From contig JAZULV010000069.1 of the NCBI GenBank assembly GCA_045603305.1, positions 1 through 40,772 of the forward strand: a DNA stretch of 40,772 nt. Direction: 5' to 3'. Both the position numbers and the translations under genes were made by a program. Within the stretch, counting starts at the first letter, position 1, and every line of letters starts with the position of its first letter. Under the pieces are notes generated by a model. The model was not told the origin of the DNA and searched no databases. It was given only the letters and a program-made list of their open reading frames with translations. Shown here piece after piece: positions 1 to 8,420 of the stretch. The stretch comes from JAFRXK01 sp045603305. Lineage in GTDB: Bacteria; Bacillota; Clostridia; Lachnospirales; Lachnospiraceae.

Positions 1-344
1 CATCTTATAGCTTCTAATCCTGACATAGAATGTGGAATCAAAATATATGGTCCGGTTTCTCCGATAATATCCAATGCCTGTTTTTGTATTGATACAAGAG
101 TATCAATATCACAAGATGCTTCAAAAATATCAGAGTATCCATATCCAAACTTTTCAATTACAATAACTCTAAAATCATTAACTAATTTTTCGTAAAGAAC
201 TTTAAAATCATATACAGGCGCTACCGTAGCAGAGCCTGCCATGAAAACTAGTTTAGGATTATTTATATTACCTTGTCTATATATATGAATTTTATGATTG
301 TCTATGGTTACAAACTCTCCATTACATTTTAATACACTTTTCAT
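1..344 (-). CDS. Alpha/beta hydrolase, N-terminal part (cut by window edge)
   Basis: Reading back from the ATG at 342-344 gives an open frame of 114 codons that runs off the left edge of the window. The visible protein has the early beta-strand pattern of an alpha/beta hydrolase: an NPKLVFMAGS-like strand and turn near residues 30-40, a VIVIEKFGYGYSD segment, and near residues 103-108 the strand IPHSMSG. That last segment is a nucleophile elbow, with Ser between His and Met and Gly two residues on. The catalytic Asp and His would lie beyond the edge. A weak AAAGG ribosome binding site lies 11 bases before the ATG. It follows the DUF554 gene by 30 bases on the same strand. The substrate cannot be judged. 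Confidence 0.8.
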   Translation of the reverse strand, partial: MKSVLKCNGEFVTIDNHKIHIYRQGNINNPKLVFMAGSATVAPVYDFKVLYEKLVNDFRVIVIEKFGYGYSDIFEASCDIDTLVSIQKQALDIIGETGPYILIPHSMSGLEAIR

Positions 345-374
345 AATGAATTTTACCTTTACAAATTGTATATA

Positions 375-1100
375 TTAAAACCCCCACGGCAAATACGCAG
401 CCACCACTGCCAACACCACCGCCGGCAACATATTAGCCACTCGCAATTTCTTTCCCCATACCAAATTCACACCCACGCAGAAAATCAGGACTGAGCCTAT
501 AAGTGAAAGATATTGAATAGCAAGCGGTGTCATTATTGGAGAAATAAGTCTTGCCAGAACAGTTATTGTTCCTTCAAAAAGCAACACCGGAATTGCTGAG
601 AATACACAGCCCTTTCCCATGGAGGAAGTCATAACTGCAATGATAATAAAGTCCAAAATTGATTTGACCGCAAGGGTTGAGTAATCGCCCAGGATTCCAT
701 CCTGAATCGCTCCAACAATCGCCATTGCTCCGATGCATACCGTCAGAGATGCTGTTACAAATGCATTGACAAAATTCTCATCTTTACTATTGCCGGTCTT
801 TTGCTTCAGCCACTGACCGAAATACTCAAATCCTTTTTCAATTCCGATTAACTCTCCTACAATTGTTCCAAGAGCCAGACAAAGGACAATAAGCATGGAG
901 CGGCCGCTGCCAATTGCACTGTTTTCAATTTTCAGCATTCCTTCCATCGCACCTGCAATAGCGATAAAAAGTACACTGACACCACATGCTTTTGTAAGTG
1001 CTTCCTGTTGGTCAGCACCAAAAAGTTTTCTGGTAAAGTAGCCGATGATTCCGCCGGCAACAATGCTGACACCATTTATTATGGTACCAAGACCTATCAT
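375..1100 (-). CDS. DUF554 family membrane protein (YdfK/YqgA-like)
   Basis: This 241-residue, strongly hydrophobic protein has about seven predicted membrane segments. The N-terminal GTIINGVSIVAGGIIGYF segment, the central VTASLTVCIGAMAIVGAIQDG segment and the LIGSVLIFCVGVNL segment near the C-terminus are typical of the DUF554 (YdfK/YqgA) family. The family is widespread in Firmicutes and its biochemical role is not established; transport is usually assumed. A GGAGG site seven bases before the ATG supports the start. The gene lies 30 bases after a GNAT acetyltransferase on the same strand, so the two may share a transcript. Confidence 0.85.
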   Translation of the reverse strand: MIGLGTIINGVSIVAGGIIGYFTRKLFGADQQEALTKACGVSVLFIAIAGAMEGMLKIENSAIGSGRSMLIVLCLALGTIVGELIGIEKGFEYFGQWLKQKTGNSKDENFVNAFVTASLTVCIGAMAIVGAIQDGILGDYSTLAVKSILDFIIIAVMTSSMGKGCVFSAIPVLLFEGTITVLARLISPIMTPLAIQYLSLIGSVLIFCVGVNLVWGKKLRVANMLPAVVLAVVAAYLPWGF

Positions 1101-1130
1101 AATCTTTCCTCCAACTTATCCTCTGTCTTT

Positions 1131-1649
1131 CTAAAACTCTATCCTATAAACTTTTGACTTAAAAGTTTCACTACCATCCAATTTCTTATATTCGCCAAAT
1201 CTCACAAACTTAAGCCCAAGCTTTTCAATAACTCGTCCGCTTGCCGGATTGTCAACTGCATGCTGTGCTTCGATAACATTAACTTCACATATACTGCATA
1301 CATAATCAACAACAGCCTTAATCGCTTCTGTGGTAATACCCTTGTTCCACATATCATAACGCAAATTATAGCCAAAAGACCATACGTCTTTATCAGGATG
1401 ATAATACATTCCTCCGCTACCGATAAGTTCTCCGGTTTCTTTTAATACAAAACCGTAGTCAAATGCATGTGGGTTATCCGGTTTCAGCGATTCTATCCAT
1501 TTCTTCACATCTAAAGCATTAGTATAAAGTGGATAAATCAAAAATTTATTAACCCTTGGATCACCACACCAAATAAATGCTTCTTCATAATCCTCCGGTG
1601 TTAATACTCTGAGAATCAGTCTCTTAGTTTCAAGCTGTTTATGTAACAT
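1131..1649 (-). CDS. GNAT family N-acetyltransferase (RimJ/RimL type)
   Basis: The protein has 172 residues. It opens with ETKRLILRVLTPEDYEEAF, the standard start of RimJ/RimL-like GNAT acetyltransferases, followed by a central strand GFVLKETGELIGSGGMYY. A segment resembling the acetyl-CoA binding region, with a NKGITTEAIKAVVDY helix, comes next, and then the late VIEAQHAVDNPASGRVIEKLGLKFV motif in which Asn and Ser position the acceptor. It should transfer acetyl from acetyl-CoA to an amine, such as a protein N-terminus or a small molecule. The acceptor cannot be predicted. AGGAG eight bases before the ATG supports the start. Confidence 0.88.
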   Translation of the reverse strand: MLHKQLETKRLILRVLTPEDYEEAFIWCGDPRVNKFLIYPLYTNALDVKKWIESLKPDNPHAFDYGFVLKETGELIGSGGMYYHPDKDVWSFGYNLRYDMWNKGITTEAIKAVVDYVCSICEVNVIEAQHAVDNPASGRVIEKLGLKFVRFGEYKKLDGSETFKSKVYRIEF

Positions 1650-1719
1650 ACTTTCAACTCCTAACGTATTTTATATTCATTCTTCAAATTTGTTATAGAT
1701 ACTATCACTATATCCTTCG

Positions 1720-2043
1720 TTAAAACACAACCTGCACCAGTAACATATATAGGATTGTCCCAACAAGTATTGAAAGCAGTGTGTTATGCTTCCATTTATG
1801 CAGCAACACAACAATAAGTAATGCTGTTATTTCCGGAACACCATGGGAGCCTTCCAGAAACGAAATATGCTTTAATGTGTAAACAACCAGCATTCCCATA
1901 ATAGCATAGGGCAATACCCTTCCCATATATAAAATTATCTGTGGCGGTTCTTTACGAAACAGCACAAAAGGCAGGAAACGAATAGCTATTGTTACCAAAG
2001 CAACTGTTGCTATCAGCAAAACAGAATGTGTATAATCAATCAT
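1720..2043 (-). CDS. azlD: AzlD family branched-chain amino acid transport subunit
   Basis: This is a 107-residue membrane protein with four predicted helices. It is the small partner of AzlC; in Bacillus subtilis AzlCD exports branched-chain amino acids and their analogues. A longer reading frame extends upstream, but the start chosen is the ATG at 2041-2043 (MIDYTHSVLL). It overlaps the azlC stop by eight bases (ATGATTGA), the usual translational coupling of this pair, and the family begins near this point. The motif RFLPFVLFRK and the later GMLVVYTLKH segment are typical of AzlD. Confidence 0.88.
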   Translation of the reverse strand: MIDYTHSVLLIATVALVTIAIRFLPFVLFRKEPPQIILYMGRVLPYAIMGMLVVYTLKHISFLEGSHGVPEITALLIVVLLHKWKHNTLLSILVGTILYMLLVQVVF

Positions 2044-2740
2044 TCTTTGCGCCTCCTTCCAGCCATTTTCTCTCAATAAGCAGGGAAACTGTAATTGCAA
2101 TCATCGCCGGTATTAGAAAGTCAGAAGCACCAAATATCAATAGTGCTGCTACTGCACATACAACGCCAGTTATCGCTGAAAGGTGCTGCTTTGTGCTTTC
2201 CCATTGCTCCACAAAAATCACTACAAACAGTGCTGTCATTGCAAAATCAACACCTGTTGAATTAAAACTAATAACATTACCAATAATACCACCTAATATA
2301 CTTCCAGCAACCCAGTAACACTGATTAAATAATGACACAAAAAAATAATAATCTTTTCGATTGATTTCCTCCGGAAGATTTGGTGCACAAACAAGTGAAA
2401 ATGTTTCGTCAGTAAGGGCAAATATCAGATAGGGTTTCTTTGCTCCGGTGTCCTTGTATTTTTCAAGCATTGATATGCCGTAAAACAAATGTCGGATATT
2501 AACCAGCAATGTCATTAACGCAGTAGAAATAAGCGTAGCTCCTCCGGTAAGCAAATCAATTGCCACATACTGCATTGAGCCGGCATAAATAGTAAAGCTC
2601 ATGATTCCAGCCCACCACCAGTCATAGCCTTTGCTCTCAAGTAATATGCCAAAGCCCATTCCCAGCACGATGTAACCTGCCATTATGGGTAATGATGCTT
2701 TAAATGAATATTTAATTGTTTTAGACTTGCTTTTGTGCAT
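2036..2740 (-). CDS. azlC: AzlC family branched-chain amino acid permease
   Basis: This is a 234-residue integral membrane protein. The N-terminal segment SLPIMAGYIVLGMGFGILLESKGYDWWWAGIMS and the motif YAGSMQYVAIDLLTGG are typical of AzlC permeases, as is RHLFYGISMLEKYK in the cytoplasmic loop followed by ALTDETFSLV. Together with AzlD, which overlaps its 3' end by eight bases, it is expected to export branched-chain amino acids across the cytoplasmic membrane. GGAG eight bases before the ATG supports the start. No Lrp/AsnC-type regulator like the one next to azlCD in B. subtilis is seen here. Confidence 0.92.
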   Translation of the reverse strand: MHKSKSKTIKYSFKASLPIMAGYIVLGMGFGILLESKGYDWWWAGIMSFTIYAGSMQYVAIDLLTGGATLISTALMTLLVNIRHLFYGISMLEKYKDTGAKKPYLIFALTDETFSLVCAPNLPEEINRKDYYFFVSLFNQCYWVAGSILGGIIGNVISFNSTGVDFAMTALFVVIFVEQWESTKQHLSAITGVVCAVAALLIFGASDFLIPAMIAITVSLLIERKWLEGGAKND

Positions 2741-2987
2741 ATGTATTACTCCAATCCTGCTTAGTTGTAATTCAGCTTAATCTTTATCTCAATCTTTAAA
2801 CTATAGTGCTGTTATGACAAATATAATATTTAAATCTCATTCATATATACGTCCATAAACTCAATACTTATTAGTACTGTTTTGACGGATAGCTTCTTCC
2901 ATTTAGATAAATATATATGTCTACTCGCTAAATTAGAATTTGCAGGGTTTATTCATTAATCTTCATTTCACGTTTCTTCCTTTGCTG

Positions 2988-3341
2988 TTAACGGTTGTTT
3001 TTTTCAGACTCAAACAGTTTAACCATAACATCAGTTAACTTATCAGGCCAGACCTTTCCACTTTTTATAACACTGGCCCAGGGACACAGCTTTTCATAGT
3101 CATCATCGAACACAATAGTATACGGAGGTCCGCAGCGGTCATCGACCGCCATATACATATGTCTCCCGTCGTGCATCATGCTACCCGCATCACTCTCAGC
3201 CATTTTTTCATCGAGATTGTCAAATATTTCTTTTGTTATCTCAAACAGATGATATGACTGTAGCCCACCATATTCGCCAAAATATCGTCCGTTATTACTG
3301 TCAAAACAGGCTTTCCACCCAGAACCCTTTTTAAAAAGCAT
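2988..3341 (-). CDS. Hypothetical protein, 117 aa
   Basis: I do not recognise a family. The start used is the ATG at 3339-3341, because a perfect GGAGG (3350-3354 on the complementary strand) lies eight bases before it; an upstream in-frame ATG at 3363-3365 lacks a good site. The protein is soluble and fairly acidic, with many aromatic residues. It has no membrane segment or signal peptide. Visible segments are KKGSGWKACFDSNNGRYFGEYGG at the N-terminus and a C-terminal YEKLCPWASVIKSGKVWPDKL. It is flanked by azlC and the GH95 gene, both on the same strand but more than 150 bases away, so its context gives no functional hint. Confidence 0.6.
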   Translation of the reverse strand: MLFKKGSGWKACFDSNNGRYFGEYGGLQSYHLFEITKEIFDNLDEKMAESDAGSMMHDGRHMYMAVDDRCGPPYTIVFDDDYEKLCPWASVIKSGKVWPDKLTDVMVKLFESEKNNR

Positions 3342-3450
3342 TATGTTATCCTCCATATAATTCATATAATAATCAACAGATAGGCTGAAAGCCTACATTT
3401 CTTTCATACCCTCAGGTCAATCAATAAATTCTTATTTATATCATACCATA

Positions 3451-3499
3451 AGGGCAGTCATATGTATAATATATTCATATCAAAACACATAACTGCCCT
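3451..3499 (-). terminator. Probable terminator of the GH95 gene
   Basis: AGGGCAGT (3451-3458) and ACTGCCCT (3492-3499) form a perfect 8-bp stem 20 bases past the stop of the GH95 gene. The long AT-rich interior could extend the stem imperfectly. No clear U-run follows on the minus strand, so this may be a weak terminator or a 3'-end stabiliser. Confidence 0.45.
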
Positions 3500-3519
3500 A
3501 TAATCATTCTATTAAAATA

Positions 3520-6500
3520 TTACTCTACCACATCTATCACATTTGTCTTAAGCCAGTTCTTCATTTCGCTGCTTGTACTATCCAAAGCATAAATAGCCTT
3601 CGCAACTGAATATACATTAGTCTTATATCCGCCACCGGCATTTGAAGAAGCCGTCTCTGTGTAATAGTAGGTCTGCTCTGTTCCATTAGCATCCATATAT
3701 GTTATATATGGCCTTGCAGCAATATCCGTAGTAAATCTTGTAGATTTTATACCGGTTACTACGCAGGTATATACATATGAATCCTCTGTTACGTCATATA
3801 ATTTTTCCGCCGGACAAACTGCCATGCCCTTTGCTACGCTTATAGCATTTACATCCTTTACAAGGTCAGTCCCGCTGACATTGGATGCCTTTGTTGCCAC
3901 GGTACCAAAACCTATACCCTTGTCACCGGCATTATCCGGCTGTAACGAAATATTTGCAGGGTTGAGTGCTTCAACCTTTTCTACAAGCTCTTTTCCTATC
4001 TCAGTTACAAACCTAAGACCACTAGGGTCAGCGATTCGCATCTGGGCACCTGCAAGCTCTAACTTATTGCCTGTCGTACTCATATCAATCCAGCCTGCAT
4101 AAAGAGTTGTATCACTGTTTATAGATAATAACTTAGCTGCATATGACTGGTTTGCTGTTATATCATTTACACTGTTAAACTCAACATTCTTTGTATACCA
4201 ACCGGCAAAAAGCTTTCCGTCTACAGCATCACACTGATAGAACTCTGTAGGATTACTGCCTTCAACTACTGTTACAACCTCTTCTGTAATTCCGTTATTT
4301 ACATATGTAACTGAATATGTTTTAACCGGTTCAATATACTCAGGATAACTGTTTACATAATAGGTCTCGCCTTCAGTAGTTGCAAAAGTAATAGTATCTT
4401 CATCAACTACAGAATAGTTCACTGTCATTCCCTTAGAATTAACAAGTGTTGCCGATGTTATATCTTCATAGGATACTGTACAGTCTTCGCCTGAGCCTGA
4501 CTTTATGGTTGCCCAGTTAAGCTTCTTATTGCTCCAGTCCATAGAAACTTCAAAATCGCCTCTAGCCTTAATTCCGCTTACTGAACCATTTGCCCACATA
4601 GTAGGAAGTGCCGCAAGTAAATCAAGAGAATCACCCTGACTCTGTAAAAGCATCTCTGTCATTCCGGCTGTCGCACCAAAGTTACCGTCAATCTGGAACG
4701 GTGCATGGGTATCAAACAAGTTGCTAAGTGTTGACTCTAAAAGTATCTGATTTACCATAACTCCGGCATGGTCTCCATCTCTTAGACGTGCCCACATATT
4801 TATTTTCCAAGCCTTACTCCAGCCTGTACCGCCATCACCACGAACATTAAGTACTGTCTTCATTGACTCAACCAGTCTGTCATCTTCTGCACTTCGTCCG
4901 GCAACTACTAATGTACCCGGGTGTAAAGAGAACAGATGATTAACATGACGGTGACCATAGTCACCTACTATATCCATAGTAGTCTCGTCCTTCCACTCAA
5001 GGTACTCTCCGGCAAGTCCTACCTTTGGAAGATACAACTTATTCATGGCAGTCTTTACTTCCTGAATCTCAGAAGTATTTATACCCAAAATCTCTGCTGA
5101 TAAGGTAACCATATTGAAAAGCTCCCAGATTATCTCCTGGTCGCAGGAAGCACCTAAAGAATATGCACCGTGCTCCGGTGAATAAGAAGGGTTGGCAACC
5201 AAAGTACCGTCTCTTGAGTCTTCCCATAAATTATCCACCCAGAAAAGTGCTGCAGAAAGCATAGTATTGAAATTATCTGCAAGGAATTCCTCATCCATAT
5301 TGAACTGGTAGTATTCCCAGATATCCTGACAAAGCCATGCTGCAGCTGCAGGGAAATAGAAGGCATCTGATACAGCCGGGCCGGTATTGCCCCAGATATT
5401 GTTCTCATGGAAGGTTACCCAGCCTCTAACCGGACTTCCGTCCTGAGCCACAAAATAATACTTGGCTGTCTCACTACCTCTGGTAACAAGTGAATTAGTA
5501 TAGTCTATTACTGAAGTATGACATTCTGCAAGATTACACTGCTCAGCCGGCCAGTAATTCATCTGTAAATTAATATTTGTATGGTAGTCTGAATCCCAAG
5601 GCGAACTTAACCCCTGTGCCCAGATACCCTGTAAGTTTGCAGGAAGAGTTCCCTCTCTTGAAGAAGCTATGAGAAGATACCTTCCAAACTGGTAATATAG
5701 CATCTCTAAATATCTGTTTTCAGCTGTAGAATTTGATTTATTATATCCTGATAGAAGCTGGTCCGTAGGCTTTGAAGGAAGCTGGGTTGAACCAAAGTTT
5801 ACTTTAACTCTGTCAAATAACTCCTTATAGTCCGCTAAATGAGCAGTAAGAAGATTATCATATCCCTTTGCTACCGCCTTATTTACACGTTCGGAAACTG
5901 CTGCTAATGGGTCAGCATCAGAAAAATAATCATAGGTATTATCAGTACACTGAACATAATTAGTACCACAACCCATTATAATAACTACTGAATCCGCTCC
6001 GGATACAAGCACACCGTTATATACGTGCTGTAAAGAACCATTAGTAGGAATTACTTTTATCTGTTGGGCAAACTTAAGGCCGTTATCATTTTGATCTGCA
6101 GGCTGACCTGTCATAGTAATAGTATTACCACTTACTGAAATAGTCTTATCAGTCTGCTCTGAATTAACATAAATCTGCCTTGTTATGCTATTCTTCTTAT
6201 CAGCAGAAAGACGAATAACCATAACATTGTCAGGATAACTTATGAAATACTCCTTTGTATACTTTACACCGTTCTCAACATATGTAACTGTCTCAACCGC
6301 AGTATTTAAATCCAGACTTCTGACGTAATCTGAATACTGGGCATAAGTCTTGTTTGAATTACTAAGTGTAACCTCTGACAACTGCGGAGGCATACTTTCT
6401 CTTGTTCTAACTATTTCTAATTTAAAATACTTATAACTGTATACTGAAGACAGAGAAAAGTTCTTAGTCTCATGTCTTGATGAAAAGGTTATTCCGCTTC

Positions 6501-7311
6501 GTGAATCTATTAACGTATAATTACTGCCATTATTAGAACCGTAAAGTCTCCATTCACTAGGATCACGTCCCTCCATGTCATTGGCTGAAGAAAAGCTGTA
6601 GTTATTGAACTTATACTCTCCTGAATAATTCCAGGTTACTGTTACCGGCCAGGATACATTGCTTCCCACGCTGCTGTTACCTGCAAACCACTTTGTGCCG
6701 GTTGAGCCATCAAAAAGATTTGACGCCATCTCGCCACCATTTACAGGCTCTGCTGTGGATGTAGCAGTTTCAATCACCGGGTCTGTAAAGTCAGGGTCAT
6801 CTATAAAAATATTACCCAGAGTCTGATATGTACCGAAATTGTTCTTTTCACCCTTTAACTGATTGATTAAAGAAGCAATCTGACTACTGTTTGAATAATT
6901 GTTTGACACAATATTTCCATTGTTACCGATATAGGCTGATTTATTATTTGTGAAATCAGTCATCTCATTTTGCAACAGCTGCCTTACTTGCTGATAAGCA
7001 CTCTTTACAGTGGCACTGTCACCGGCATGTCCGCCGTCATAAGCTGAATTAGCACCCGGACCGCCTGACCAAAGAGTATGCTCATTAATCTGGATTTTAT
7101 CACTGTCAACACCACCAAAAACCATCGCTCCTATAAAACCATTACCAAGCGGTGTAGCTTCACTCTCCCAGTCATCTGCCGGAGAAGTGTACCACGTCTT
7201 AAGCTCAGTCTCTGCATCCGCCGCAATAGTTCTTGTACCCAAGCTTGAAGCACCAAGACCGGGCAATAACATCGATGCCGCTAAAAATACTGCTACTACC
7301 TTTCTTAACAT
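3520..7311 (-). CDS. Secreted GH95 alpha-L-fucosidase with inserted discoidin-like domain and InlB-like repeat
   Basis: The protein has 1263 residues. Residues 1-31 are a signal peptide. Residues 36-90 (WYTSPADDWESEATPLGNGFIGAMVFGG, then INEHTLWSGGPG) are the start of the GH95 beta-sandwich. That domain is interrupted at about 178-318 by a discoidin/F5-8C-like module with NLFDGSTGTKWFAG and ASEWRLYGSNNG-type segments, and resumes at YVRSLDLNTAVE (330-340). The (alpha/alpha)6 catalytic domain (about 490-900) carries TNINLQMNYWPAE (578-590), NPSYSPEHG with Glu713, HRHVNHLFSLHPG (787-799), TGWSKAWKINMWARLRDGDHA and QIDGNFG with Asp875. By comparison with known GH95 enzymes Asn579/Asn581, Glu713 and Asp875 are the likely catalytic set, though I could not align them. 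Residues 997-1076 resemble an InlB/Listeria-Bacteroides repeat ending in LYAGWI. Residues 1083-1263 form a further module seen in Lachnospiraceae surface enzymes. No sortase signal or C-terminal anchor is visible. Expected role: release of L-fucose or L-galactose from glycans outside the cell. Confidence 0.9.
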   Translation of the reverse strand: MLRKVVAVFLAASMLLPGLGASSLGTRTIAADAETELKTWYTSPADDWESEATPLGNGFIGAMVFGGVDSDKIQINEHTLWSGGPGANSAYDGGHAGDSATVKSAYQQVRQLLQNEMTDFTNNKSAYIGNNGNIVSNNYSNSSQIASLINQLKGEKNNFGTYQTLGNIFIDDPDFTDPVIETATSTAEPVNGGEMASNLFDGSTGTKWFAGNSSVGSNVSWPVTVTWNYSGEYKFNNYSFSSANDMEGRDPSEWRLYGSNNGSNYTLIDSRSGITFSSRHETKNFSLSSVYSYKYFKLEIVRTRESMPPQLSEVTLSNSNKTYAQYSDYVRSLDLNTAVETVTYVENGVKYTKEYFISYPDNVMVIRLSADKKNSITRQIYVNSEQTDKTISVSGNTITMTGQPADQNDNGLKFAQQIKVIPTNGSLQHVYNGVLVSGADSVVIIMGCGTNYVQCTDNTYDYFSDADPLAAVSERVNKAVAKGYDNLLTAHLADYKELFDRVKVNFGSTQLPSKPTDQLLSGYNKSNSTAENRYLEMLYYQFGRYLLIASSREGTLPANLQGIWAQGLSSPWDSDYHTNINLQMNYWPAEQCNLAECHTSVIDYTNSLVTRGSETAKYYFVAQDGSPVRGWVTFHENNIWGNTGPAVSDAFYFPAAAAWLCQDIWEYYQFNMDEEFLADNFNTMLSAALFWVDNLWEDSRDGTLVANPSYSPEHGAYSLGASCDQEIIWELFNMVTLSAEILGINTSEIQEVKTAMNKLYLPKVGLAGEYLEWKDETTMDIVGDYGHRHVNHLFSLHPGTLVVAGRSAEDDRLVESMKTVLNVRGDGGTGWSKAWKINMWARLRDGDHAGVMVNQILLESTLSNLFDTHAPFQIDGNFGATAGMTEMLLQSQGDSLDLLAALPTMWANGSVSGIKARGDFEVSMDWSNKKLNWATIKSGSGEDCTVSYEDITSATLVNSKGMTVNYSVVDEDTITFATTEGETYYVNSYPEYIEPVKTYSVTYVNNGITEEVVTVVEGSNPTEFYQCDAVDGKLFAGWYTKNVEFNSVNDITANQSYAAKLLSINSDTTLYAGWIDMSTTGNKLELAGAQMRIADPSGLRFVTEIGKELVEKVEALNPANISLQPDNAGDKGIGFGTVATKASNVSGTDLVKDVNAISVAKGMAVCPAEKLYDVTEDSYVYTCVVTGIKSTRFTTDIAARPYITYMDANGTEQTYYYTETASSNAGGGYKTNVYSVAKAIYALDSTSSEMKNWLKTNVIDVVE

Positions 7312-7433
7312 CTTTTTCCCCTTTCAAATTAATTCCATACATTACAAAAGTTTTTTTGATTATATCAAATATACAGCATAATTTATAGTATTTTCACAAA
7401 AAAACTTTATATTTGTTAAATATTTTATTCTCA

Positions 7434-7452
7434 TTGCATAATATATTTGCAA
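7434..7452. promoter_or_regulatory. Inverted repeat between divergent genes (candidate operator)
   Basis: TTGCA and TGCAA flank a 9-bp AT-only centre in the 230-bp space between the divergent GH95 and DUF6062 genes. It lies 25 bases upstream of the promoter proposed for the DUF6062 gene. It could bind a regulator of either gene. Short AT-rich dyads also arise by chance, so this is tentative. Confidence 0.25.
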
Positions 7453-7476
7453 TTTGTAGTACATAAATAAATCTAA

Positions 7477-7505
7477 TTGACCTCAAAAATAAGATATTCT
7501 ATAAT
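7477..7505 (+). promoter_or_regulatory. Sigma-A type promoter for the DUF6062 gene
   Basis: TTGACC (7477-7482) and a perfect TATAAT (7500-7505) are separated by exactly 17 bases. They lie about 30 bases upstream of a GGAGG site and the ATG at 7542, giving a short leader. Confidence 0.7.
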
Positions 7506-7541
7506 ATCTATAAACATATTTTCTACAATGTCGGAGGAGCC

Positions 7542-8300
7542 ATGAAAGAAAAATTATATACTATACCATTAAATGATGCAGTTAACCAGAATGACGAATG
7601 TCCATTCTGCTACATAGAGAGAAAGCTTGAACATGATGCTTTAGATTTTGTGCTTGGAAGTGCTTATATGGAGCCGGATTTCAGAGATATTACAGATGAG
7701 CACGGTTTCTGCCGCTGTCACTATAAAGAGATGTTCCAGTATGGTAACGCTTTAGGTAATGCTCTCATGCTCAAAACCTACTATTTAAAGCTTAATAAAG
7801 AGCTTGATAAACAGTTAAAGAGCTACTCTCCTCAGAAGCTTTCCTTTAAGCTGAAGCTTAAAGGCTCAAAGGCGGAAGTATCATCTCCGTTAACCGAATG
7901 GATAAAGAATAAAGACGAGGACTGCTATATCTGCAGTTATATGAAGGAGCATTATGAACTTTACATGGACACCTTCTTCTATCTTCTTAAAAACGACAGC
8001 CAGTTTACGGAGAAGATTAAAAACAGCAAGGGCTTCTGTCTCCACCATTTTGGAAGTCTTATGGAGCATGCAGAAACTATGTTAAATGATAGTGCCAAGG
8101 AAAAATACATACCTGTTCTTTTCAAGGTTATGCAGGATAATCTTAATAGAGTATATGACGATATTTCATGGTTCGTTGATAAGTTTGACTACCGTAACAA
8201 GGACGCCGACTGGAAGACTTCAAAAGATGCCGTTCAGCGTGGCATGCAGAAGCTTGTGGGAAGCTACATAGCAGATGAGCCTTATAAGAAGAATCAGTAA
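7542..8300 (+). CDS. DUF6062 family protein, cytoplasmic, with duplicated Cys/His motifs
   Basis: This 252-residue soluble protein begins MKEKLYTIPLNDAV, the family signature. No function is established for DUF6062. Two halves carry the same motif order. The first is ECPFCYIER (Cys20, Cys23) followed by GFCRCHYKEM; the second, about 110 residues on, is DCYICSYMKEH followed by GFCLHHFGSL. Each half thus has CxxC, a helical stretch, then Gly-Phe-Cys and a His, which looks like two metal- or cofactor-binding sites made by duplication. There is no signal peptide or membrane segment. GGAGG precedes the ATG. The gene stands alone, with its own promoter and a terminator hairpin 18 bases after the stop. 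Confidence 0.8.
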   Translation: MKEKLYTIPLNDAVNQNDECPFCYIERKLEHDALDFVLGSAYMEPDFRDITDEHGFCRCHYKEMFQYGNALGNALMLKTYYLKLNKELDKQLKSYSPQKLSFKLKLKGSKAEVSSPLTEWIKNKDEDCYICSYMKEHYELYMDTFFYLLKNDSQFTEKIKNSKGFCLHHFGSLMEHAETMLNDSAKEKYIPVLFKVMQDNLNRVYDDISWFVDKFDYRNKDADWKTSKDAVQRGMQKLVGSYIADEPYKKNQ

Positions 8301-8317
8301 TTATTTATTAATATTTA

Positions 8318-8346
8318 GGGAGGATATGGTTAATCCACATCCTCCC
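8318..8346 (+). terminator. Hairpin terminator after the DUF6062 gene
   Basis: GGGAGGATATGG (8318-8329) and CCACATCCTCCC (8335-8346) pair over 12 positions with one mismatch around a 5-base loop, shortly after the stop at 8300. The mismatch becomes a G-U pair on the minus strand, so the hairpin could also act on transcripts from the convergent exchanger gene. The T-tract is short on the plus strand. Confidence 0.65.
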
Positions 8347-8383
8347 TATTATTCAGTAAATTAATAATTCAAATATTACTATG

Positions 8384-8403
8384 TGTGTAAATACATTTAC
8401 ACA
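8384..8403 (-). terminator. Small hairpin past the exchanger gene
   Basis: TGTGTAAA (8384-8391) and TTTACACA (8396-8403) form an 8-bp perfect stem with a 4-base loop, starting 18 bases beyond the stop of the exchanger gene on the minus strand. The stem is AT-rich and no strong U-run follows, so it is a weak candidate that may act together with the larger hairpin at 8318-8346. Confidence 0.35.
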
Positions 8404-8420
8404 AAAACATAACCGTCAAA

